Positions 7,541-14,221 of a DNA stretch of 23,696 nucleotides are shown one piece after another; within the stretch, counting starts at the first letter, position 1, and every line of letters starts with the position of its first letter. The notes beneath the pieces were generated by a model. That model saw only the letters and a list, made by a program, of their open reading frames with translations. It was not told the origin of the DNA and did no database searches. The position numbers and the translations under genes were made by a program. Source of the stretch: an uncultured Bacteroidales bacterium (GTDB taxonomy: Bacteria > Bacteroidota > Bacteroidia > Bacteroidales > Bacteroidaceae); NCBI GenBank assembly GCA_902768605.1, contig CACXLY010000038.1:1-23696 (forward strand), read 5' to 3'.

Positions 7541-9097
7541 ATGAACAAACTTCCCCTTTTTCTCCTTGGCAGCTGTGCCGTCAACGCTGCCCAGGCTCAG
7601 CGTTGGAACATCGTCTATATCATGAGCGACGACCATTCCTATCAAGCCATTAGTGCCTACGGCCATCAGCTCAGCAAGCAGGCTCCGACGCCCAACCTCG
7701 ACCGCCTTGCCGAGCGCGGAATGCTCTTTCGTCGTGCCTATGTCGAGAACTCGCTCAGTACGCCCAGCCGTGCTTGTCTGATGACTGGCATGTATAGCCA
7801 TCAGAGTGGACAGCGGACGCTCGACTGCCCTATCGACGAGAACGCTCCCTTTGTCAGCGAGTATCTGCAGAAGGCTGGTTATCAGACAGGTATGATAGGC
7901 AAGTGGCACATGCTTTGTGAGCCGAAAGGCTTCGACACCTATCAGGTTCTTCCCGGTCAGGGCGACTACTACGACCCGAGATTCCGTTCGAAGGAGAGCG
8001 GCGGAAAGTATGTCGTCGAGAAAGGTTATGCCACGAACCTCATCACTGACCACGCAATACAGTTCCTCGAGCAGCGCGACCGGACGAAACCCTTTGCACT
8101 CTTCGTCCACCACAAAGCGCCTCACCGCAACTGGATGCCGCCTCTCGACATGCTCGACCTCTATGAAGACGTCGAGTTCCCTCTGCCTGAAACCTTCTAC
8201 GATGACTATTCGACGAGAGGTCGTGCAGCACACGAACAGCAGATGAGCATTGCCAAGGATATGGAGATGTGCTACGACCTGAAAGTAACGCAGATAAAGC
8301 CCGGCATGGGATACACGCACGAACGCAATGGCGACGGTTTCCGCCATCAGCTTTCGCGCATGTCGCCCGAGCAGAGAGAGAAGTGGGAGTCGGTCTATAA
8401 CCCTCGCAACGAAGCCATGCTGGCTCAGCATCTTTCGGGCGACGACTTGCTGAAGTGGAAGTATCAGCGCTACATTCGCGACTATATGCGCGTCATTCAC
8501 AGCATCGACGAACAGGTTGGACGTTTACTTGATTATCTTGAATCCAACGGACTGATGGACAACACGATGGTTGTCTATACGAGCGACCAGGGCTTTTATA
8601 TGGGAGAGCACGGCTGGTTTGACAAGCGCTTCATGTACGAAGAGTCGTTTCGCACTCCCCTACTCGTCTGTGCGCCTGGCATGAAGGGTGGCGAGACGAG
8701 CGATGCTCTTGTGCAGAACATCGACTTTGCCCCCACCTTCCTCGACATTGCAGATGCCGAGAAACCACAGCAAATGGTGGGCATCTCGCTGCTTCCTGTC
8801 ATGAGCCACAACGGGAAGGCTCCGAAGAACTGGCGCAAGTATCTCTACTATCACTACTACGATTGGCCTGCCGAGCACAATGTGATGCGCCATGATGGCG
8901 TGAGCGACGGGCGCTACAAACTCTTGCATTTCTACAGGCCGAAGGATTCCTATTCCTACGATGAGCTTTATGACCTGAAGAAAGACCCGAACGAACTCCA
9001 TAATGTAGTGTCGGATGCCAAGTACGCCAAGCACCTCAAACGCCTTCAGAGCCAGCTCGATTCGTTCCGCAGAGATCAACGGGTCGATGAGTGGTAA
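7541..9097 (+). CDS. Exported S1-family sulfatase, serine-type
   Basis: The 518-residue product has a signal peptide (1 to about 19, ending AQA-Q) and a type I sulfatase domain. Asp30-Asp31 in 'MSDDH' bind the metal. 'SLSTPSR' (71-77) is the maturation motif with Ser73 at the formylglycine position, so it needs an anaerobic radical-SAM maturase. 'SDQGFYMGEHGWFDKR' later in the protein supplies further metal and sulfate ligands. 'HHKAPHRNW' also fits the family. The general look recalls GlcNAc-6-sulfatase-like S1 enzymes, but subfamily assignment from memory is weak. ATG 7541 was chosen as the start of the signal peptide, 14 nt after the oxidoreductase gene. Confidence 0.92.
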   Translation: MNKLPLFLLGSCAVNAAQAQRWNIVYIMSDDHSYQAISAYGHQLSKQAPTPNLDRLAERGMLFRRAYVENSLSTPSRACLMTGMYSHQSGQRTLDCPIDENAPFVSEYLQKAGYQTGMIGKWHMLCEPKGFDTYQVLPGQGDYYDPRFRSKESGGKYVVEKGYATNLITDHAIQFLEQRDRTKPFALFVHHKAPHRNWMPPLDMLDLYEDVEFPLPETFYDDYSTRGRAAHEQQMSIAKDMEMCYDLKVTQIKPGMGYTHERNGDGFRHQLSRMSPEQREKWESVYNPRNEAMLAQHLSGDDLLKWKYQRYIRDYMRVIHSIDEQVGRLLDYLESNGLMDNTMVVYTSDQGFYMGEHGWFDKRFMYEESFRTPLLVCAPGMKGGETSDALVQNIDFAPTFLDIADAEKPQQMVGISLLPVMSHNGKAPKNWRKYLYYHYYDWPAEHNVMRHDGVSDGRYKLLHFYRPKDSYSYDELYDLKKDPNELHNVVSDAKYAKHLKRLQSQLDSFRRDQRVDEW

Positions 9098-9163
9098 ACG
9101 TCGCTTTGCAATGATATATATCAATAAATAATGTACGCGCGAAGACATAATTGCATAAAGATT

Positions 9164-9194
9164 GTTGTTATATGAATATAATTTCGTACCTTTG
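9164..9194 (+). promoter_or_regulatory. Promoter of fabD
   Basis: TACCTTTG (9187-9194) is a canonical -7 box. TTG at 9165-9167 sits 19 nt upstream. The ATG is 35 nt downstream of the -7 box. Confidence 0.7.
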
Positions 9195-9229
9195 CGCCCC
9201 GAAAGAAGTAAAATAAAACACAATTAGAC

Positions 9230-10129
9230 ATGAAAGCATTTGTTTTTCCCGGTCAGGGAGCACAGTTTACAGGTATGGGCAAAGAGCTCTACGACACGAA
9301 TCCTAAGGCAAAAGAACTCTTCGAGAAGGCTAACGAGATACTTGGTTTCCGCATCACCGACATCATGTTCGAGGGCGATGCAGAGGAACTGAAGCAGACG
9401 AAGGTGACGCAACCTGCTGTCTTCCTGCATAGTGTCATCAAGGCCATCTGTATGGGCGAGGACTTCAAGCCCGATATGGTGGGCGGTCACAGCCTGGGTG
9501 AGTTCAGCGCACTTGTCGCTGCTGGAGCCCTTTCTTTTGAGGACGGACTGCGCCTTGTGCATGCCCGTGCAATGGCGATGCAAAAGGCTTGCGAGGCTGC
9601 TCCAGGCACGATGGCTGCCATCATCAATCTTCCCGACGAGACAGTCGAGCAGATATGTGCCGAGGTGACGGCTGAGGGCAAGGGTGTCGTCGTGCCTGCC
9701 AACTACAACTGTCCCGGGCAGCTGGTCATCAGCGGCAATGTCGAGGAGATAAACAAGGCATGTGAGAAACTGACGGCAGCTGGTGCAAAGCGCGCACTGG
9801 TGCTGGCTGTAGGAGGTGCTTTCCACAGCCCGCTCATGAAGCCTGCAAAGGAAGAACTTCAGGCAGCCATTGAGCAGACGGAGTTCCACACGCCTTCTTG
9901 CCCCATCTATCAGAATGTGGATGCTCAGGCTCACACAGATGCAGCAGAGATCAAGCAAAACCTCATTGCCCAGCTTACTGCCTCTGTCCGTTGGAATCAG
10001 GAGGTGCAGAACATGCTTGCCGCTGGTGCAACTGAGTTCACCGAATGCGGTCCTGGTCGTGCTCTGCAAGGCATGATTACGAAGATAGCCAAAGGCATCG
10101 AGGGCATCACGATTGAAGGAATTTGTTAA
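9230..10129 (+). CDS. fabD: Malonyl-CoA:ACP transacylase
   Basis: The 299-residue cytoplasmic enzyme moves malonyl from CoA to acyl carrier protein to feed fatty acid elongation. It starts with 'FVFPGQGAQ' (4-12). The nucleophile elbow GHSLGE has Ser88 at its centre, an Arg lies in 'HARAMAMQ' (near 113), and the catalytic His199 is in 'GGAFHSPLM'. Length and motif spacing are normal. It has its own promoter. The next gene on the strand is a GH13 enzyme 133 nt later with no obvious promoter, so some read-through is possible. Confidence 0.97.
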   Translation: MKAFVFPGQGAQFTGMGKELYDTNPKAKELFEKANEILGFRITDIMFEGDAEELKQTKVTQPAVFLHSVIKAICMGEDFKPDMVGGHSLGEFSALVAAGALSFEDGLRLVHARAMAMQKACEAAPGTMAAIINLPDETVEQICAEVTAEGKGVVVPANYNCPGQLVISGNVEEINKACEKLTAAGAKRALVLAVGGAFHSPLMKPAKEELQAAIEQTEFHTPSCPIYQNVDAQAHTDAAEIKQNLIAQLTASVRWNQEVQNMLAAGATEFTECGPGRALQGMITKIAKGIEGITIEGIC

Positions 10130-10262
10130 TTTACAATTTAGCGATGTACAATGTACAATTTATGTACAATGGAAGCTAATTTACAATTTCAATGGCCCTA
10201 AATATCTAAATAGTCAAATTGTAAATAAATAATAAATCGTAAATCGTAAAATAGTAAATACA
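10130..10262. repeat. AT-rich spacer with repeated TTTACAATTT/TGTACAA words
   Basis: The 133-bp gap holds several copies of TACAATTT and TGTACAA and later GTAAAT/CGTAAA words. Bases 10142-10162 match the reverse complement of the spt leader (4907-4927) at 20 of 21 positions. No TAnnTTTG promoter or terminator is visible. Confidence 0.6.
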
Positions 10263-11900
10263 TTGACTATTTATCAGGTCTTTACTCGCCTTTTCGGTAA
10301 CGATAAGGCTGCATGCATCCCTTCTGGCACAAAGCAGGAGAACGGATGCGGCACGCTGCAGGACTTTACAGCCAAGGCTTTGGAGCAAATCCGGGCACTT
10401 GGCTGTACCCATATCTGGTACACAGGCATCATCGAGCACGCCAGCAAGACGGACTACTCGGCCTTTGGCATTCCAGCCGACAACCCCGATGTGGTGAAGG
10501 GCGAAGCAGGCAGTCCCTATGCCATCCGCGACTATTATGACGTTGACCCAGACCTTGCGAAAGACCCTGCAAAGCGCATCCACGAATTTGAACTGCTGGT
10601 GGAGCGCACACACAAGGCAGGCTTGAAGGTCATCATCGACTTCGTGCCCAATCATGTGGCCCGCCAGTACCACTCGGATGCAAAGCCTGCAGGGGTGCGC
10701 GACCTTGGAGAGGACGACGACAAGACCTGCTCTTTCTCGCCCACAAACAACTTCTACTATCTTCCCGCAGAGCAGTTGCACCTCAACAATATTTTGCCGA
10801 ATGGCACATACAGAGAGGTTCCTGCAAAGGCTACGGGCAATGACAACTTCACTTCTTGGCCGTCGAAGAATGACTGGTACGAGACGGTGAAGCTCAACTA
10901 CGGCGTCGATTACCTTGGTGGCAAGCAAGGCCACTTCTCCCCTACTCCCGACACCTGGCACAAGATGCTGCAAATCCTGCTCTATTGGGCAGCAAAGGGC
11001 ATCGACGGCTTCCGTTGTGACATGGCCGAGATGGTGCCTGTCGAGTTCTGGGAGTGGGCGTTGCCACAGGTGAAAGAGCGCTTCCCGGGCATCATCTTCA
11101 TAGCCGAGGTCTATAATCCAAACCTCTATCGCGACTACATCCATCGAGGCCATTTCGACTATCTCTACGACAAAGTGGGGCTTTACGACACGCTGCTCAA
11201 CGTTTCCCGCGGTCAGAGCACAGGTAGCATCACAGCCTGCTGGCAAGCGGTGGACGATATACGGGGGCAGATGCTCAACTTCCTCGAGAACCACGACGAG
11301 CAGCGACTGGCGAGCGATTTCCTGCTTGGAGATGCCAGGCGAGCCTTGTCGGCACTCCTCGTCAGCACTCTGATGCCCTGCCCCTTCATGCTTTACTTCG
11401 GACAGGAACTTGGCGAGCGAGGCATGGATGCAGAGGGTTTCAGCGGTCAGGACGGGCGAACCACCATCTTCGACTATTGGAGTGTGCCTACCATCCGCCG
11501 CTGGCGCAATAAAGGGCGCTTTGACGGTAAACTGCTGACCCAAGAGGAATTGTCGTTGCAAAAGACTTATCGGAGCATTCTTCAGATTCGGGAGCAGAGG
11601 CTTTTTACTGAAGGCGGCTTCTACGACCTGATGTATGCCAGCCCCCACCTGCATCGGCAGTATGCTTTCATTCGCCATAATGGCAAGGAATTTGCCTTGA
11701 TAATCGCCAACTTTTCCGACCAGGAAGAGACCATTTCACTTAATCTTCCCAAGCATTTCTTTGAGTTTACGGGAATTAAAGAAAAGGAAAAGATGTCGAT
11801 GACTAATACCTTGAGTGGCAAAAAGCTAAGTATACCATTTAATTCATCTGAGCCACTCGTCCTCACGCTTCCTGCCAACCTCGGAATCGTGCTGAGCTAA
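10263..11900 (+). CDS. Cytoplasmic GH13 alpha-amylase-family enzyme (TTG start)
   Basis: The 545-residue protein has the GH13 barrel starting at once with 'IYQVFTRLFG' (3-12). Conserved regions are 'DFVPNH' (126-131), 'GFRCDMAE' with the nucleophile Asp253, 'FIAEVY' with the acid/base Glu282, and 'ENHDEQ' with Asp345. The C-terminal beta domain ends 'LPANLGIVLS'. There is no signal peptide, so it acts on alpha-glucans or maltodextrins inside the cell. The start is TTG at 10263: the frame is open back to a stop at 10233, but no ATG or GTG lies in between, and the barrel's first strand begins directly after it. Confidence 0.9.
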   Translation: MTIYQVFTRLFGNDKAACIPSGTKQENGCGTLQDFTAKALEQIRALGCTHIWYTGIIEHASKTDYSAFGIPADNPDVVKGEAGSPYAIRDYYDVDPDLAKDPAKRIHEFELLVERTHKAGLKVIIDFVPNHVARQYHSDAKPAGVRDLGEDDDKTCSFSPTNNFYYLPAEQLHLNNILPNGTYREVPAKATGNDNFTSWPSKNDWYETVKLNYGVDYLGGKQGHFSPTPDTWHKMLQILLYWAAKGIDGFRCDMAEMVPVEFWEWALPQVKERFPGIIFIAEVYNPNLYRDYIHRGHFDYLYDKVGLYDTLLNVSRGQSTGSITACWQAVDDIRGQMLNFLENHDEQRLASDFLLGDARRALSALLVSTLMPCPFMLYFGQELGERGMDAEGFSGQDGRTTIFDYWSVPTIRRWRNKGRFDGKLLTQEELSLQKTYRSILQIREQRLFTEGGFYDLMYASPHLHRQYAFIRHNGKEFALIIANFSDQEETISLNLPKHFFEFTGIKEKEKMSMTNTLSGKKLSIPFNSSEPLVLTLPANLGIVLS

Positions 11901-11912
11901 TTCTGCCAGCAA

Positions 11913-12066
11913 CACGTTCCTAAGTTGCTCACGACACGTTCCTAAGTGTCCAGCATCACGTTCCTAAGTTGCTCACGACACGTTCCTAAGTGTCCAGCAT
12001 CACGTTCTTAAATTGCTCGCATCACGTTCCTAAGTGTCCAGCATCACTTTCCTAAATTGCTGATGA
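11913..12066. repeat. 22-bp tandem repeat, seven copies of two alternating types
   Basis: CACGTTCCTAAG or close variants start at 11913, 11935, 11957, 11979, 12001, 12023 and 12045, exactly 22 bp apart. The second halves alternate between TTGCTCACGA-like and TGTCCAGCAT-like. The pairing of two neighbours creates GACAC-gttcctaa-GTGTC, a 5-bp stem, at 11933-11950 and 11977-11994. The array starts 13 nt after the GH13 stop codon. A related single unit lies inverted at 2035-2054. Confidence 0.93.
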
Positions 12067-12161
12067 CGCGTCGGCTTCCTCTTCTTTTTGCCACATATTA
12101 CCGGTTCCTCTTCGTCAAAAGATGGACTTTCTTTGTATAATATTATTTTTCCTTTATTAAG

Positions 12162-12181
12162 ATAATGCGATTGTGCATTAT
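12162..12181. promoter_or_regulatory. Candidate operator: 7-bp inverted repeat over the GH97 promoter
   Basis: ATAATGC (12162-12168), GATTGT, GCATTAT (12175-12181) form a perfect 7-bp inverted repeat with a 6-bp centre. It covers the -33 region of the TATCTTTG promoter at 12188. Such a site could bind a dimeric regulator of the alpha-galactosidase operon. A short mRNA hairpin is unlikely because it lies upstream of the expected transcription start. Confidence 0.45.
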
Positions 12182-12187
12182 TTTTTG

Positions 12188-12195
12188 TATCTTTG
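12188..12195 (+). promoter_or_regulatory. -7 box of the GH97-GH27 operon promoter
   Basis: TATCTTTG followed by CAATG is a canonical -7 box, 66 nt before the ATG at 12262. No good TTTG stands at -33, which would fit a promoter that needs an activator. Confidence 0.65.
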
Positions 12196-12261
12196 CAATG
12201 CAAAACTAACAATTTTCCATTACAGACAAATTATTCTCTAACATAGTCTTAAATTATCATT

Positions 12262-14202
12262 ATGAAAAAGCTATTTTGTATGGCAATGGCTCTCGTTGCC
12301 ACTCTGACCTCTCTCGCAGCAGGCAAGGCTGTGACAATCAAGTCCCCCCAAGCAAAGCTTACCGTTGAGTTGCAGACAGAAAAAGGCAAGCTGGGCTGGA
12401 CGGTCAGTCGCGACGGAAAGCCCGTGTTCACCACTTCCGACATCAGCATGAACCTGGGCAACCTTGTCCTTGGTGGCGATGCAACACCAAAGAGCGTGAA
12501 GCAGACATCGGCCAAGGAAACGATTCGACCTGTCGTGCCTCTGAAGTATTCAGTCATCGAGAGCCAATATACGCTTGCTACACTGGACTTTGGACAATAT
12601 AAGTTAGAGCTTCGCGTGATGGATAACGCCGTGGCTTATCGCTTCGTGACGAACCTGAAAGGTGAGATTGAGGTCAAGGACGAGCAGTTCACCATCCAGC
12701 CTGTCGAGGGCTTTACAGCTCATATACAGCCTTGTGGTTCGTTCAACACTTCCTACGAGGAAGCCTACCAGCACAAGAGTATAGCTGATTGGTATAAGGA
12801 TGGCAACATCGCCACCGTGCCGGCTCTGCTCTCTCGTGCCGACGACACACAGCTACTCATAGGCGAGAGCGATGTAGACGACTATCCCCGCCTGTTCTTT
12901 AAGGCCAACGCGAAAGGCATCACGACAACCTTCCCCAAAGCTCCCATCAAGTGGGAACCTCGTGGTGACCGCGGCGAGAACATCACGCAAGAGGCCGACT
13001 ACATTGCCAAGACACAAGGACGCAGAAGTTTCCCATGGCGTTTCGTCGTCGTGACTGACTCGCGAGGTATTGTAGAACAGACCATTCCCGTGCAGCTGGC
13101 ACGTCGCAGCGCACTCTCCGACGTGAGCTGGATAAAGCCGGGCAAGTTCTCCTGGGAATGGTGGAACGGAGCTGCTCCCTTCGGTCCCGATGTGGATTTC
13201 AGGGCAGGATGCAACTACGAGACTTACTGCTACTTTGCCGACTTCGCTGCGAAGTATGGCATCGAGTACATACTGCTTGATGAGGGATGGGCGAAATCCA
13301 CTCGCGACCCCTTCCATGGCAACGATAACCTTCGCCTGCCTGACCTCATCAAGTATTGCAATGCCAAAGGTGTGAAAGTAGTGCTCTGGTTGCCTTGGCT
13401 GACGGTACATCAGCACCTCGACACCATCTTTGAGACCTACGCCGGCTGGGGCATTCCGGCAGTAAAGATTGACTTCATGGACCATGCCGACCAATGGATG
13501 GTCAACTTCTACAAGCGCGTTACAGCCGAGGCTGCCAAGCACCATATCATCGTCGATTGGCACGGTTCGTTCACCCCAGCAGGTCTGGAGCAAGAGTACC
13601 CCAACCTCGTATCCTATGAGGGCATTCGTGGCCTCGAACAGATGGGAGGCTGCCGACCCGAGAACACCACCTACCTGCCCTTCATCCGCAATGCAGTAGG
13701 CCCTGCTGACTTTACGCCTGGAGGCATGAACAACATGCAGCCCGACCGCTATCGTGCTGAACGTCCTAATTCGGGAGCAATGGGCACACGTGCCTTCCAG
13801 ATGGCCTTGTATGTCGTGCTGGAGAGTGGTGTGCAGATGCTGGCCGATAACCCTACACGCTACTACCAGAACGAAGATTGTGCACGCTATATTGCCTCTG
13901 TGCCAACCACTTGGGACGAGACACGCTGCCTTGCTGCCGAGGCTGGAGAGTATGTTGTCGTGGCTAAGCGAAAGGGCTCGAAGTGGTTCGTCGGTGGCAT
14001 CACGAACAATACACCTCGCGACCTCAACATCAGCATGGACTTTCTCGGTGAAGGCAATCACAAGATGACCTATTACCGCGATGGAAAGAACGCCGACTAT
14101 CAGGCCATGCACTACAACAGGGCAGAACAGACCGTCAGCAAAGGCTCGACCTTCAACATCAAGATGGCAAGGAACGGCGGCTTTGCAGCAGCCATCGAAT
14201 AA
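12262..14202 (+). CDS. GH97 family enzyme, retaining type, probable alpha-galactosidase
   Basis: The 646-residue protein has a signal peptide (1 to about 20), an N-terminal beta-super-sandwich (about 25-270), a (beta/alpha)8 barrel and a short C-terminal beta domain, the usual GH97 layout. GH97 contains inverting alpha-glucosidases (SusB type) and retaining alpha-galactosidases. Here the barrel carries 'VKIDFMDHADQ' with Asp404 where retaining members have the nucleophile, and 'SYEGIRGLEQ' with Glu453 as candidate acid/base. This points to the retaining class, acting on alpha-galactosides or possibly beta-L-arabinopyranosides. The GH27 alpha-galactosidase 19 nt downstream supports alpha-galactoside use. 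It is probably periplasmic. Confidence 0.9.
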   Translation: MKKLFCMAMALVATLTSLAAGKAVTIKSPQAKLTVELQTEKGKLGWTVSRDGKPVFTTSDISMNLGNLVLGGDATPKSVKQTSAKETIRPVVPLKYSVIESQYTLATLDFGQYKLELRVMDNAVAYRFVTNLKGEIEVKDEQFTIQPVEGFTAHIQPCGSFNTSYEEAYQHKSIADWYKDGNIATVPALLSRADDTQLLIGESDVDDYPRLFFKANAKGITTTFPKAPIKWEPRGDRGENITQEADYIAKTQGRRSFPWRFVVVTDSRGIVEQTIPVQLARRSALSDVSWIKPGKFSWEWWNGAAPFGPDVDFRAGCNYETYCYFADFAAKYGIEYILLDEGWAKSTRDPFHGNDNLRLPDLIKYCNAKGVKVVLWLPWLTVHQHLDTIFETYAGWGIPAVKIDFMDHADQWMVNFYKRVTAEAAKHHIIVDWHGSFTPAGLEQEYPNLVSYEGIRGLEQMGGCRPENTTYLPFIRNAVGPADFTPGGMNNMQPDRYRAERPNSGAMGTRAFQMALYVVLESGVQMLADNPTRYYQNEDCARYIASVPTTWDETRCLAAEAGEYVVVAKRKGSKWFVGGITNNTPRDLNISMDFLGEGNHKMTYYRDGKNADYQAMHYNRAEQTVSKGSTFNIKMARNGGFAAAIE

Positions 14203-14221
14203 TTCTAATCGCATACATATA

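Noticed and set aside
10206..11678. 490-codon - strand frame opposite the GH13 gene
   Set aside because: Antisense shadow; the + strand carries all GH13 catalytic motifs.
12030..12212. 60-codon - strand frame after the 22-bp array
   Set aside because: It starts inside the GH97 promoter and runs into the tandem array; better explained by the regulatory DNA.
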